Source: a virus. From it: a stretch of DNA of 41,370 nt. Each line of letters starts with the position of its first letter. Position 1 is the first letter of the stretch. The notes under the pieces are model-generated. The model made no database searches and was not told the DNA's origin. It saw only the letters and a list, made by a program, of their open reading frames with translations. Below are positions 15,061-24,814 of the stretch, piece by piece. Where the stretch lies: positions 1-41,370 of IMG/VR virus record IMGVR_UViG_3300010399_000019. One strand, written 5' to 3'. The translations under genes were made by a program, and so were the position numbers.

Positions 15061-15767
15061 AAGTAAATTTCGTCATCCCGTCGCATAACTGCGTTACATT
15101 TCTCCCGCACGCCGTTTCTAGCGCCCTTCAGCAGACCCATCGCGATATTCAGGTCATCATTGTTGATGACGGCTCTACGGATCGGACTCATGAATATCTA
15201 GACTTCATCGCGAAGGACGAACGAGTTAAAGTTATCCGTAACTCGGTTAATCTCGGCCGCTCCTACTCGCGCAATATCGGCAATCGAGAGGCGACAGAAG
15301 GAATCATTTGCGTCCTCGACGCCGATGATCTGGCTACCCCTAACCGTGCGGAATTGACTGTCAAGAAGTTTAAGTCTAAGCCTCTTGATTACGTCTATGG
15401 CTCTGCCCAGGTCATTGACGTTTTGGGCCGCCCGTCGCATATCCTCGGGGCCGATTCGCTGTCGCCTGATGTTCTAGACGAAGCCAAGAATCCCGGCCTA
15501 CAGAATAGGATCGTTCATTCAACGGTTGCCTATACGGTTGACTTCGCGGATAAGTTCCCCTATCGAGATGGCCAGATTGCGAAGCTGGGAGTGGATGATT
15601 GGGCGCAGCAGGCAGAGGCTATTGCGGCTGGCGCACGGTTTGATTTCATCCCGCAGCGGTTGGCCTGCTATCGGGTGCTTTCGTCTCAGATTACTAAGAA
15701 TCGAGATGAGGCGGCGGTTATGGCGGTCAAGAAAGGATTCCTGGCGGGTTTGAAGGTGGCGGCTTGA
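15057..15767 (+). CDS. Glycosyltransferase family 2
   Basis: TTG 15057 lies in a TTGA overlap after GGAGGTGTGCGC. The 236-residue product is a standard GT2 enzyme: VNFVIPSHNCVTFLPHAVSS, VIIVDDGSTDRT (nucleotide-binding Asp), NLGRSYSRNIG and VLDADD (DxD, about residue 87). VDDWAQQAEAIAAGARF follows in the acceptor region. It transfers a sugar from a nucleotide donor; the cytoplasmic location is inferred from lack of membrane helices. Confidence 0.88.
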   Translation: MKVNFVIPSHNCVTFLPHAVSSALQQTHRDIQVIIVDDGSTDRTHEYLDFIAKDERVKVIRNSVNLGRSYSRNIGNREATEGIICVLDADDLATPNRAELTVKKFKSKPLDYVYGSAQVIDVLGRPSHILGADSLSPDVLDEAKNPGLQNRIVHSTVAYTVDFADKFPYRDGQIAKLGVDDWAQQAEAIAAGARFDFIPQRLACYRVLSSQITKNRDEAAVMAVKKGFLAGLKVAA

Positions 15768-16945
15768 ACATTCTTTGGATCGTCGGCAGCAATAGCGGTA
15801 CGGTCTATTGGCGGGGCTTTAATTTTTGGGTTGCCGCCCATCGTACACGCAAAGTCGGCTTTCATTGCCTGGGCTGGGAAAAAGATTGCAATACCATGAG
15901 CCCCTGGCAAATCGACATTGCCGATACGGCTAATCAGCCTTTCTTGTTCGGCAAGCTATTCGCCGCAGGCCAGCAGGCCGACGCAATCGTTTTCCAGCGC
16001 ATCGAGACCCGTCACGCGCTTGCTGCTTTCTATGCGATGAAAGACCAGTTTCCGAATAAGCCGATCCTCTCGGAGATTGATGACGATATCTTCGACGTTG
16101 CGCCATACAATCCGGCCTCGGCTACCCTTGCTCCGGGCTCTCATCTGACTCAGTTAGCCATTGACCAATTCAGAAACTCGGATGGATTAATTGTATCCAC
16201 GCCATATCTAAAAGATGTCTATTCCGAGTTCAACGAGCATATCTATGTCGTCCCAAATTCGATTGACGTTCAGAAGTGGGATAATGCGCCGAAGAAAAAG
16301 AAGACTGGAATTAGAATCGGCTGGATCGGGTCGGGGTCGCACTCAAAGGATTTGGAGCTTCTAGATAAAGTGTTCCCTGCCATCCTTGAAAAGAACAATG
16401 ACGTTTCTTTTGTGATCGCCTCTTACTTCCAAGAGGACTTGTCCGCGCTTCCTGAATTTCTGAAGAATCGCAAGGGAGTCAAGATCGATAACCGCTGGAC
16501 TCCGATTCTGAAGTATCCGGCGCGGTTGGCTGGACTCGATTTCGACATCGGATTGGCCCCGCTGGTTGACAATAAATTCAACCGTGGTAAATCTAATCTT
16601 CGCTGGCTTGAATATTCGGCGCTTGGCATTCCATCGGTTTGCTCGGATGTCGGGCACTTCGCGGAGACTGTAAAAGACGGCTTTGACGGCTTCTTGGCCC
16701 GGACCCCGGAGCAGTTCATTAGCCATATCCAAACCCTCATTTCCGATTCGAAACTCCGCAAGAGAATTGGACGCGCTGCTCATGCCCGCGTTGCCAAAGA
16801 CTTCAATGTCGATAAGAACATCGATATTTATATTGATGCGATTGAGGATTGCCTAACCCGTACCCCGATTTCGGCCCCGTCAATGCTCAACGGCATTGAT
16901 GAGGTTGAGCCTTTCGAGCTTACCCCGCTAGAGGTGGGTCAATGA
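15764..16945 (+). CDS. Glycosyltransferase, GT4-like (GT-B fold)
   Basis: TTG 15764 in a TTGA overlap starts a 393-residue product. The N-terminal half has a Rossmann-type domain with ILSEIDDDIFD and a linker VVPNSIDVQKW. The C-terminal half has IGWIGSGSHSKDLELL and SNLRWLEYSALGIPSVCSDV followed by GFLARTPEQF, the nucleotide-sugar-binding signature of GT4-like enzymes. It is the last of the cassette and overlaps the adaptor gene by four bases, so the cassette is embedded in the virion operon and not an independent unit. Confidence 0.85.
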   Translation: MNILWIVGSNSGTVYWRGFNFWVAAHRTRKVGFHCLGWEKDCNTMSPWQIDIADTANQPFLFGKLFAAGQQADAIVFQRIETRHALAAFYAMKDQFPNKPILSEIDDDIFDVAPYNPASATLAPGSHLTQLAIDQFRNSDGLIVSTPYLKDVYSEFNEHIYVVPNSIDVQKWDNAPKKKKTGIRIGWIGSGSHSKDLELLDKVFPAILEKNNDVSFVIASYFQEDLSALPEFLKNRKGVKIDNRWTPILKYPARLAGLDFDIGLAPLVDNKFNRGKSNLRWLEYSALGIPSVCSDVGHFAETVKDGFDGFLARTPEQFISHIQTLISDSKLRKRIGRAAHARVAKDFNVDKNIDIYIDAIEDCLTRTPISAPSMLNGIDEVEPFELTPLEVGQ

Positions 16946-17628
16946 ATCTCGCCACTCTTACCACGACGACGCAGAGGCTTGTTAACGACACTAAGGGAAC
17001 CAGATATGCCGGGTTTTATACCCAGGCCCTAAATCTGGCGCAGCAGCAGTTCGCAATGGACTCTAAGTGTCTTTTCAAGGACATGACGCCTCAGACTATT
17101 GTGGCGGGGCAGGCTAACTATCCGCTTCCTACTGATTTCATGTGGGAAAAGCTTGTCCTTGCCAATGGACTACCACTGCCGCCGATTTCACGCATGGAGC
17201 TTGCCCGGCAGAATACCGGAACGCGATGGGACCTCATCACTGGCGCTCCTCGCGCATATAACATCGATCCCGATACGGCTAGGCAGAATATCCTTCTTTT
17301 CCCGATTCCGACTACTAATGAGGCTGGTCAGGATTTGCAAATGACCTATTTCGCGCTACCCGCCGACATGGTTAATCCGTCGGACAATCCGCTTAACGGT
17401 ACCGCCCTTCTTGTTCCGTACCATCTCGGTATTTGCGCCTGGGCGGCATGGTTCCTTCTTGAAGGCGAAACCTCCAGCGAATCTATCACTTCAGATCAGA
17501 AAGGACTTTTGGACCTCTATAACGATTATGTCAGCCAGGCGTCGGATCAGTTCAAAAATACCGTCAGCGAGCCTTTGAGAATGCGCGGGGTTAGGAACTA
17601 TACGACTAGCCTTGGGTGGGCTCCTTGA
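16942..17628 (+). CDS. Head-to-tail adaptor protein of short-tailed phage type
   Basis: The 228-residue product starts at ATG 16942 (ATGA) after GAGGTGGGTCA. It has the pattern of podovirus adaptor proteins: an N-terminal helical part (LATLTTTTQRLVNDTKG, YTQALNLAQQQFAMDSK), then ANYPLPTDFMWEKLVLAN, strands LLFPIPT and MTYFALPADM, and a C-terminal helical hairpin ending DLYNDYVSQASDQFKNT. It would sit between portal and tail nozzle. Gene order (adaptor, then nozzle) agrees. Confidence 0.78.
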   Translation: MNLATLTTTTQRLVNDTKGTRYAGFYTQALNLAQQQFAMDSKCLFKDMTPQTIVAGQANYPLPTDFMWEKLVLANGLPLPPISRMELARQNTGTRWDLITGAPRAYNIDPDTARQNILLFPIPTTNEAGQDLQMTYFALPADMVNPSDNPLNGTALLVPYHLGICAWAAWFLLEGETSSESITSDQKGLLDLYNDYVSQASDQFKNTVSEPLRMRGVRNYTTSLGWAP

Positions 17629-20480
17629 TTAAGTCTTTACTTCTTATCCTATCGCTCGGTTCTGTTTGCTTCGCGCAGCAGGACCAGCCGCCTGCTATCC
17701 TGTCTCAATTCCTTGGAGTCAATCAAAACGACCCGTCTGTTTCAATCGGCAATGAGGCACAGGACGCCTTAAATGTTGAGTCCTCTCTAAACGGAACCGC
17801 GCTAATCAAGCGTTCGGGATACTCTCGTATTGCTTCTCTTACTATTTCCACCTCCAACCCCACCGGAGCATATTCGTTCGTCGATACAAGCGGCGATAAA
17901 GTCCAGATCGTTTGCCAGGATCACAATTGCTCCAAGTCCATCAATAACGCCGGATTCGCTGTTTTCCTGTCCACGGCTGGCGGGACTTGTATGCCGACCC
18001 GCTGGCAGTTCGCCTCTATCGGCGGCTTCGTCTATGCGGTTAATGATTGCCACGACATTCCATGGCGTTATGACGGCACGACTAGGACCCCACTTCCTAC
18101 GGCCCCTCTTGGCTCGATCATTGAGGCGACGAAGGATAGGCTTGTTATATCAGGCATGACGGCTGACCCTTCCCAGGTTGCCTATTCTCAGTCTGGAACG
18201 CCTACCAATTTCACGACGGGTCTAAACTCGGCGGACCCGTATACGGATGAGATGGGCGCTCAGGGTGATGCGGTTAGGGCATTAAAGAACGCGCTTGGCC
18301 GTCTCTATATCTTCAAGACAAGTTCTATTTCGTCTTGTATTTTGGGCGATCAGTATACGTCTAAGTGCTTCCTTGTCTCTAACTCGGTTGGAACGTCTGA
18401 TCCGCTTTCCGTTGTTGAGGTTCCAGGCGCTTTGCTTTTCCGTGGTTCTGATGGGAACTATTGGAGCCTAGATCAGACTGGAATTAACATCATTTCTAAG
18501 AAGCTGTCCGGTCTAGTGGCCTCACAGAACGGCGGTTCAACCCAAAGCAATACGCAGACAAGTCAGGCTGATTGGCAGGCGGGGACGCAGTATGGGGCTG
18601 GAGCATGGAACACCTATTCTGCCGCAGGGTCTGTGTTTCCCACTTCCACGACTTTTTCAAGCCTCGGAGTCAATACGACTGATTGGTCCATGGTTGACGT
18701 TGATACGACCTTAGCCTCAGTCAGTCAGTATGTTTCTAATATCGACGGTAATACGCTTGATTCGATTTGGACGGTGAGAAGCGGGACGATCTCGGTTCAG
18801 AGCAACACTATTGTTGCCAATACCGACAACAGTGGGACGACGGCAAGCGCAAGCACTCCAAATTCTATTTCAACAGGAATTTGGTCTTTCGGATTTCAGT
18901 CAACTGCCACCGCTAGCGGCGATTTTGAATATTGGATAGTCGCACAAGACACAAGGACAGATCAGTATACAAGCGGATACGCGTTGAGAATGCTTCAGGG
19001 GTCAAGTGCCGTTGACATGGTTAAGATTTCTGGAGGCGGTCCGCCATCCAATGGGGGAACCGTTACGACTATATTCTCGAAATCAACGATTTCACCTTAC
19101 GATGGTAATTATCACACAATTCTAGTTAGCCTATCGACAAACGGATTTGCTGAGTCATTTCTAGATGGGGCTTTCCTATCTAGCGGAACTGATACAGCCG
19201 GGCCGATTGTGACTTCTCATTTCACGAACTTTAAATTTAGCGGTTATCCGGCTGGGTCTGTTCACGCTTCCCACCTAAAACTTAATGGATTCTATCCCAA
19301 TCAAGAATCCATCGCCTATAATGCGGCATTTTCTACGCCGACATGGGGAGTTTATGGAGTAAATCTAACCTCTGCGACGGCTTCATCCGTCACGTTTAGG
19401 ACACAGATTGCCACGGCTGCGACGGGGCCGTATGGGGCTTTTACATCGCAGACTAACGGAAGCGTACTATCTGTTTCCGTGACGACGGCTCCATATCTCA
19501 GGAATAGCCTTGTGATTGCGGCTCCGACCAGTTCATTTACTCCGTCTATTTCTAGCTGGACACTTCTATCCGCATCAACTGGCCAATTCGTGACTCAGTG
19601 TATCCAGCCCGGAACTGGAATAACATCTTGGGGTCAAATTTCCTGTTCCCAGACGACTAGCGGGAATGGCTCACTTGTTTTCTATGCCACCTCTGCGGCG
19701 ACGTGTGCCGGCCTTCCCACTGTTCCGCCTCTGACGGCTGCCGGGGCGACTCAGCTTGGCTGGACCTCGCAGACCAATAACTCAACGCTATCCATATCAA
19801 CCAATGCGGCTGTCTTTGTCGCCTTTAGGTCTCTGTTAACGGCGGCGACAGACCAAGCCCAAATTGACGCCTGCACTCTTTATTGGAATAACGGGACAGC
19901 AAGCCAGCCGTCTTGGGGAACCTTTGATCCAGTTAAGAATGCTGTCTATTGGACAGCCTCTATCAATAATTCCGCAACGTCTAACCGAATCCTGAAATAC
20001 GACCTCAATCTAAACGAATGGTATCCATTTGGGATTAGCGCAACTGCATTGTTCCGAGACGCAAACCAAAACGCGCTCTATTTCGGGGATTCGACGGGAG
20101 GATTCTGGAATAAGCTGGGAGGCGTCAATTCGGATAATGGCTCCGCGATTAACGCCTATTGGATTTCCAGGGACTTCGGGGATCAGGGCAACCCGTTTGT
20201 TGATAATAATTTCAACCGGATTTCACTTGTCACAAAGAACCAAGTCTCTGGAAATATGACCGTTGCTTATTCGCTTAGTAACGCACAGAGCGGGTCTTAT
20301 AGTGTTTCGCTATCTACTAATTCAGGAACGACGTATGTTCATTCAAACGCCATGCTTCCGCAGTTGAGCCCGGCTCAGTTCATGAATATCAACCTCGGGA
20401 ACAATTCGACTAATGGCTTTGAGGTTGATGCGCTCATGCTTGAATACTCCGCGTGGCCGTGGAGCGAGCAGAACCCTTAA
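17625..20480 (+). CDS. Tail nozzle/stabilisation-like protein with a Sec signal peptide and lectin-like insertion
   Basis: The likely start is TTG 17625 (TTGA overlap, GGGTGGG upstream), giving 951 residues. MIKSLLLILSLGSVCFAQQD is a textbook signal peptide with FAQ-type cleavage. The next part (SIGNEAQDALNVESSLNG, then LIKRSGYSRI) and repeated strand motifs to residue 300 look like the beta-propeller nozzle proteins of short tails. Residues about 385-560 resemble a concanavalin/LamG-type jelly roll (SGTISVQSN, WSFGFQ, YHTILVSLS), probably glycan-binding. The mature chain has ten Cys, six in the N-terminal third in close pairs (97/102, 122/142, 238/248). A GTG at 17616 is an alternative start. 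Sec export of a virion nozzle is unexpected. Confidence 0.75.
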   Translation: MIKSLLLILSLGSVCFAQQDQPPAILSQFLGVNQNDPSVSIGNEAQDALNVESSLNGTALIKRSGYSRIASLTISTSNPTGAYSFVDTSGDKVQIVCQDHNCSKSINNAGFAVFLSTAGGTCMPTRWQFASIGGFVYAVNDCHDIPWRYDGTTRTPLPTAPLGSIIEATKDRLVISGMTADPSQVAYSQSGTPTNFTTGLNSADPYTDEMGAQGDAVRALKNALGRLYIFKTSSISSCILGDQYTSKCFLVSNSVGTSDPLSVVEVPGALLFRGSDGNYWSLDQTGINIISKKLSGLVASQNGGSTQSNTQTSQADWQAGTQYGAGAWNTYSAAGSVFPTSTTFSSLGVNTTDWSMVDVDTTLASVSQYVSNIDGNTLDSIWTVRSGTISVQSNTIVANTDNSGTTASASTPNSISTGIWSFGFQSTATASGDFEYWIVAQDTRTDQYTSGYALRMLQGSSAVDMVKISGGGPPSNGGTVTTIFSKSTISPYDGNYHTILVSLSTNGFAESFLDGAFLSSGTDTAGPIVTSHFTNFKFSGYPAGSVHASHLKLNGFYPNQESIAYNAAFSTPTWGVYGVNLTSATASSVTFRTQIATAATGPYGAFTSQTNGSVLSVSVTTAPYLRNSLVIAAPTSSFTPSISSWTLLSASTGQFVTQCIQPGTGITSWGQISCSQTTSGNGSLVFYATSAATCAGLPTVPPLTAAGATQLGWTSQTNNSTLSISTNAAVFVAFRSLLTAATDQAQIDACTLYWNNGTASQPSWGTFDPVKNAVYWTASINNSATSNRILKYDLNLNEWYPFGISATALFRDANQNALYFGDSTGGFWNKLGGVNSDNGSAINAYWISRDFGDQGNPFVDNNFNRISLVTKNQVSGNMTVAYSLSNAQSGSYSVSLSTNSGTTYVHSNAMLPQLSPAQFMNINLGNNSTNGFEVDALMLEYSAWPWSEQNP

Positions 20481-20494
20481 ATTTAGGAGAAAAT

Positions 20495-21094
20495 ATGGCT
20501 TTCGATCAGAAACAGCTAGATCAAATCTTTCAGTCTACTCTTGGACGGGCTCCGACTCAGGCAGAGACGAGCTTCCTGCAACCTTATATCGATGCTGGAA
20601 CCCTGTCTTATCAGCAGGCAGGACAATATCTACAGTCAACGCCTGAGGCCCAGCAGAGCCGCAATACTCAGCAGCAGAACCAATATCAGGGACTACTTAC
20701 TCAGAATAACTCAAATATTCTGAGTCAGGCGGCAGATGCGGCTAACTCCTCTTTCGCTCAGAATGGCCGCCAGTTCTCTAGCGGCCAGGGCAATGCTGTT
20801 TTGCAGGCCGGGCAACAGCTTGCGGCCCAGCAATCTCCGTTAATTTCTGGGAACTTTCAGAACAACTATCAGAACCTTAATGCCAATTATGCGGGCCAGG
20901 GCCAGGACGCAATGAGCCGAGCATATAACCTGACTGATTCCAATACGGCCTATAGTCGCGGGCAGGCTTTCTACGCCCAGCAGAGCAACGACTATCAGAA
21001 CTTGCTTAGACAGCAGGGAACTCGCGGACTACAGCAGGGACTTATCAATGCTGGCGGCAATATTCTTGGCAGCGCCATCGGGAGCCTTTTCTAA
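20495..21094 (+). CDS. Gln-rich internal virion/ejection protein candidate
   Basis: The ATG at 20495 follows TTTAGGAGAAAAT, a near-ideal ribosome site. The 199-residue product opens with LDQIFQSTLGRAPTQAETSF, similar to the DUF4214-type helical module. A Gln/Asn/Ala-rich middle follows and a Gly-zipper C-terminus (GGNILGSAIGSLF) that could insert in a membrane. Its position after the nozzle and before two similar low-complexity proteins fits DNA-ejection proteins of short-tailed phages. Confidence 0.65.
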   Translation: MAFDQKQLDQIFQSTLGRAPTQAETSFLQPYIDAGTLSYQQAGQYLQSTPEAQQSRNTQQQNQYQGLLTQNNSNILSQAADAANSSFAQNGRQFSSGQGNAVLQAGQQLAAQQSPLISGNFQNNYQNLNANYAGQGQDAMSRAYNLTDSNTAYSRGQAFYAQQSNDYQNLLRQQGTRGLQQGLINAGGNILGSAIGSLF

Positions 21095-22449
21095 TGAGCG
21101 GTCAAATTCCTGTCGGACCCATGAATTTCAATCCCATGGGAACGGGGCAAGTCTCCAATCCCCTGGCTAATTCGATTGATTCCCTGTTCAAAGCCTATGA
21201 GCTACAGAAGCGGTCACAGCTTCAAGACGCACAGATTCCCGGCATCCGGGCCGCGACTCAGGGGCAGCAGATTCAGAATCAGACGGCTCAGAATTCTCTA
21301 GCCCAAAATCAGGCGGACTATCAGCTACAGCACTTCGGATTGAGTCCTCAGGACGTTTCAAGGCTCTATCCGGCGGCGTCCTATGCACCGCCACAGGCAC
21401 CACAGGATGGCGGTCCCACTTCTCTATACGGCACTCCGACACAGGCCAATGGCTATAGTCCGTCCACTAATCAGCCGTCGCCTGTTGTCCCTCAGGCCGG
21501 ACAGGTCCCCGCCATTGGTGGAATGCCGCCTATGCCCGGATATGGTCAGGTAGCGCCACAGGGACAGCCCCAGCAGCCGCAACAGGCCCAGCCTCAGGGA
21601 ACCGACCTGTCCGGCTTCTCCCCCGAAGATCAACAGAAGATAGGCGCACTTCATGGACTAATCGGCATGGCTGGACTTAATGCCCAGCTTGGATTGGCTA
21701 ATGCCAGAGCTTCACTCGCTGGAAAAGGCGCGGAGGCGAATAAGAATCAGGCAGAGGCTAACAAGTCTAACATCCTTGTCAATCTCCTATCGGGCCAGGG
21801 CGGCGGCGATGCGGTCAAGAGCATTGCCGATAGAATCGTTAACGGCCAGGAGGACCCCGGACTCTCTGAACTTGGGCGCGGTGAGGATCAGGCCGCGTTG
21901 CGTCTTGCGGTCGGACTTGAACTGAATAAGCGCGGGACGGATGTTGGAAGCCTCCAAGCGGCTTATGATGCGAAACAGGAGGCTGCTAAGGCTAAGGCGG
22001 GCTCTACTGCCAAGGTCCAGGGCGGCGATACTCAGCAGATCGGAACGATTGCGGGAGTCGTTGAGGATACGCTTGATTCTGCGGCCCCGCTCGTTAAATC
22101 TCTGAATACTAATCAGATTGCGGCTGTCAATGCCGGATTTTTAAAGGGTAAAAAGGCACTTAATGACCCTCAGTCAACTGCGCTACTTACCAAGCTAAAT
22201 ATCCTTAAGAACCGCTATGCCGTCGTTTCGTCTTACCCTAATGCTCCCACTAAAGAGCAATATGATGAGGCGAGTAAGCTGATTAGCGACGGACTCACTT
22301 CCGGTTCATTTTCGGCCATGGGCGATGCTATGCGTCAGGAAGGCAAAAGCATTGTCTCACGCGCTGGCGGCAAGGGATTCAATCAGCCAAACCCCAATCC
22401 CGCTGGCGGTCAATTGAAGATTGGAAGGTTTAGCGTCGAGGTCCACTAA
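21094..22449 (+). CDS. Large Gln/Pro-rich internal virion protein candidate
   Basis: The 451-residue product starts in a TAATG overlap. The N-terminal 90 residues are helical and Gln-rich (NSIDSLFKAYELQKRSQLQD, GQQIQNQTAQNSLAQNQ). Residues 90-175 are Pro/Gln/Gly-rich and disordered, and the remainder is helical (LINARASLAGKGAEANKNQAE-like). No catalytic motif is seen. Size, composition and location between two other candidates suggest an ejection protein that leaves the capsid with the DNA. Confidence 0.65.
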   Translation: MSGQIPVGPMNFNPMGTGQVSNPLANSIDSLFKAYELQKRSQLQDAQIPGIRAATQGQQIQNQTAQNSLAQNQADYQLQHFGLSPQDVSRLYPAASYAPPQAPQDGGPTSLYGTPTQANGYSPSTNQPSPVVPQAGQVPAIGGMPPMPGYGQVAPQGQPQQPQQAQPQGTDLSGFSPEDQQKIGALHGLIGMAGLNAQLGLANARASLAGKGAEANKNQAEANKSNILVNLLSGQGGGDAVKSIADRIVNGQEDPGLSELGRGEDQAALRLAVGLELNKRGTDVGSLQAAYDAKQEAAKAKAGSTAKVQGGDTQQIGTIAGVVEDTLDSAAPLVKSLNTNQIAAVNAGFLKGKKALNDPQSTALLTKLNILKNRYAVVSSYPNAPTKEQYDEASKLISDGLTSGSFSAMGDAMRQEGKSIVSRAGGKGFNQPNPNPAGGQLKIGRFSVEVH

Positions 22450-24017
22450 TGGCCCAATATACCGTTACCGATCCGCAAAGCGGTAAGAGCGCGACTCTCA
22501 CTGGCGATTCACCGCCTACCGAATCTGAGCTTAATGATATTTTCTCTCAGATTGGTTCAGTCCATGACGCCGCGGCACAGCCGCAAGCCCAATCAATCGG
22601 GCATCAATTGGCAGATTCGACGGCCAATGCGGCTCCTATTGCCGGAATGATTGGCGGCGCTGAAATGGCTCTACCATTTGCCCCTGCCGCTGGACCGCTT
22701 GCCCCCCTGGTTCCCGTCGCTGGCGCGGCTATTGGAGCGATGGGCGGGGCTGGGTTTAAATCGATCTACAATCAATTAGTCAATGGTCAGCAGACTTCAA
22801 GCGGACAGGTCGCTCAGGATATAAGCGGAGCCGGGAAGGATGCGGCATTGGGGCAGATGGCAGGGACTCTGATTTCCCCATATGTCGTCAAGGGTGCGAT
22901 TGGTGGAACCGTCGCGGCCCCTGCCGTTGGCGATGTTTCTGAAAAACTGATTCCCGGTGACAGGTTGGGCGGTGTTGCCGGGGCGATAAACAATGCCGCC
23001 GTCCGTTTTGGCAAGCAGTTTGCCGGAATCCATGAGAACGTCGGTAGATATGTTTTGGGTCGCGGAACGGATCAGGTTTTGACGCATGATAACATGGTCC
23101 CAGGCGCGGCTGATACCGCCCTTGAATCTGCCCAGTCTTTCCTTTCTCGGATTAGAAACAATGCCGGGCAGGCGGTTGGCGCGGCAGAAGACGCCATCAA
23201 TGCGTCCGGTGAATCCGGCAAGATGTTTGATACGACTGGCATGGCCGCTAATCTTAGGTCTAGAATGGCGGCGGCTGGAATTGCCCCGGAAAGCTCTACG
23301 GTGGGCCTTGCATCCGGCAAGGGGATGGGTATACTTAAAGAAGCCCAGGCGCTTCTAGATAAGGGCAAACTGTCCGGCTCAGAGTTAATCAATGTTAAAC
23401 GTCTTCTTGACAGTTCTGTTGAATATTCTGGCGCTGGACTTCCTGAGGTTAATTCTCTTCAGGAGGCGTTAATCAAGGGAGTCGCCGGTGATGCCAGGGC
23501 CGCCACTAATTCGGCATTCCCTGACTTGGCAGAGGCTAATTCCGGGGCGCATGAAGCCTTTGGAATCTTCGATAAATATCGCCAGGGACTAAATACTTCC
23601 CCGATTGGTTCAGAGGCTAAGGCTGATGCCGATACCCTTAGGCGCCTTAGAACTGCCCTTAATTCTGCCCCTGCCTCAGTCCCAGAGATGGCCGCTGATT
23701 TTGAAAAAGCGGCAGAGCCGGGCGGCAGGCAGGTTGTTAATAGCCTGTTCGACACAATCGCGGCCCAGCACTACACCCCTGATTCACCAGTCCTAATCTC
23801 CCCGTCTAGCCCACTACTTAAGGCCGCTTCTACTGTTGGGCTTACTGGCCCACAGATCGCGGGTGCGGCCCTGCGGGCCTCTAGCACGGCTGCGGAGGCG
23901 GTTAAAGCCTCTGCCCTTGCTGGCGTTCCGTTCGTTTCCCCCGCTGCGGCTAAAGCGTTTTCAATCATGTCCCCCGAGTCAATCGCCGCCTATTATCGTT
24001 CTCCGGGGGGCCATTGA
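22449..24017 (+). CDS. Internal virion/ejection protein with N-terminal TLTG domain
   Basis: The 522-residue product begins MAQYTVTDPQSGKSATLTGD with ESELNDIF, a small domain seen at the N-terminus of many phage internal or ejection proteins. Residues 60-150 are rich in Gly/Ala with glycine-zipper hydrophobic helices (PIAGMIGGAEMALPFAPAAG; AIGAMGGAGFKSIY), consistent with membrane insertion. The rest is helical. The start shares a base with the previous TAA. The last of the three ejection candidates, it may form the membrane channel for DNA entry; this is inferred from composition. Confidence 0.68.
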   Translation: MAQYTVTDPQSGKSATLTGDSPPTESELNDIFSQIGSVHDAAAQPQAQSIGHQLADSTANAAPIAGMIGGAEMALPFAPAAGPLAPLVPVAGAAIGAMGGAGFKSIYNQLVNGQQTSSGQVAQDISGAGKDAALGQMAGTLISPYVVKGAIGGTVAAPAVGDVSEKLIPGDRLGGVAGAINNAAVRFGKQFAGIHENVGRYVLGRGTDQVLTHDNMVPGAADTALESAQSFLSRIRNNAGQAVGAAEDAINASGESGKMFDTTGMAANLRSRMAAAGIAPESSTVGLASGKGMGILKEAQALLDKGKLSGSELINVKRLLDSSVEYSGAGLPEVNSLQEALIKGVAGDARAATNSAFPDLAEANSGAHEAFGIFDKYRQGLNTSPIGSEAKADADTLRRLRTALNSAPASVPEMAADFEKAAEPGGRQVVNSLFDTIAAQHYTPDSPVLISPSSPLLKAASTVGLTGPQIAGAALRASSTAAEAVKASALAGVPFVSPAAAKAFSIMSPESIAAYYRSPGGH

Positions 24018-24811
24018 AAGGAATTGTTTTAGCCATCCTATCTTTGTCAATGCCCGCTTGGTCACAGACTCAGACCACTCAGCCGACAAGCAATGCCACT
24101 TCCTCAACCGATCAAAACAGCCTTGATTACTTACAAAACTCGGTAAGCGCGTTACAGTCGGGTAAGCCGCATTTTACTAGCACGCCGACATTTACTTCTG
24201 TCTGCTTCGGCGACGGAACCTGTCAGACGACGGCGGCTAGCAGCGGAGGCTCGCAGACAATACCGTCTGGCTCCACGCTCACTATAACTCAGGGCGGCTA
24301 TTGCGTCGGGATCGGTTGCCGGGTCGGGTACTCGTCGGGGACGGCCAACAGCTTCTCATTCGTATTCTCCGCAACCACGACATATCAGTTTATTTTCAAT
24401 GTGACGCAGACAAGCGGCTCTCTCACGGCGGATATCATTCACTGCACCATCAATGGGGACAGCACGGCCGGTCATTTTTATGAAAACGGGCAGGCATACC
24501 CGAACGCCTATGCCTACAACAACAACGGAGGGACAGCACGATGGGATTTCTGTTCGTGCGGAGGCGGAACACAGAGTGCGCACGACTCCTGCACGGTGTC
24601 TCTCGTCTTAACATCTGACACGAGTCTTCCAAACGACCTTAGCGGAGTCGGACTCATACGAAACACTTGCCAAGGCCGGACCATTCAACAAAGCCAGCCG
24701 GTGTCCCTGACGTATAACGGTTCTTCTAACCCATTCACGATAACCTGCTCGGCCGCAGCAACTGGAGTCGGAATCATTTACGACGCTCTGCTATACCAGA
24801 CCGGGAAATAA
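24014..24811 (+). CDS. Cys-rich tail-fibre-like protein with signal peptide
   Basis: TTG 24014 (TTGA) starts a 265-residue product. MKGIVLAILSLSMPAWSQTQ is a signal peptide with a WSQ cleavage region. The mature protein has FTSVCFGDGTCQTTAAS, a variant of the DGTxQTTAA motif common in phage fibre and baseplate-associated proteins. A Gly/Ser/Thr-rich beta domain with ten cysteines follows, an even number compatible with disulphides. A domain around residues 115-155 (FVFSATTTYQFIFNV...) recurs in the next gene. It may be a receptor-binding or exported accessory protein. Confidence 0.65.
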   Translation: MKGIVLAILSLSMPAWSQTQTTQPTSNATSSTDQNSLDYLQNSVSALQSGKPHFTSTPTFTSVCFGDGTCQTTAASSGGSQTIPSGSTLTITQGGYCVGIGCRVGYSSGTANSFSFVFSATTTYQFIFNVTQTSGSLTADIIHCTINGDSTAGHFYENGQAYPNAYAYNNNGGTARWDFCSCGGGTQSAHDSCTVSLVLTSDTSLPNDLSGVGLIRNTCQGRTIQQSQPVSLTYNGSSNPFTITCSAAATGVGIIYDALLYQTGK

Positions 24812-24814
24812 AAA

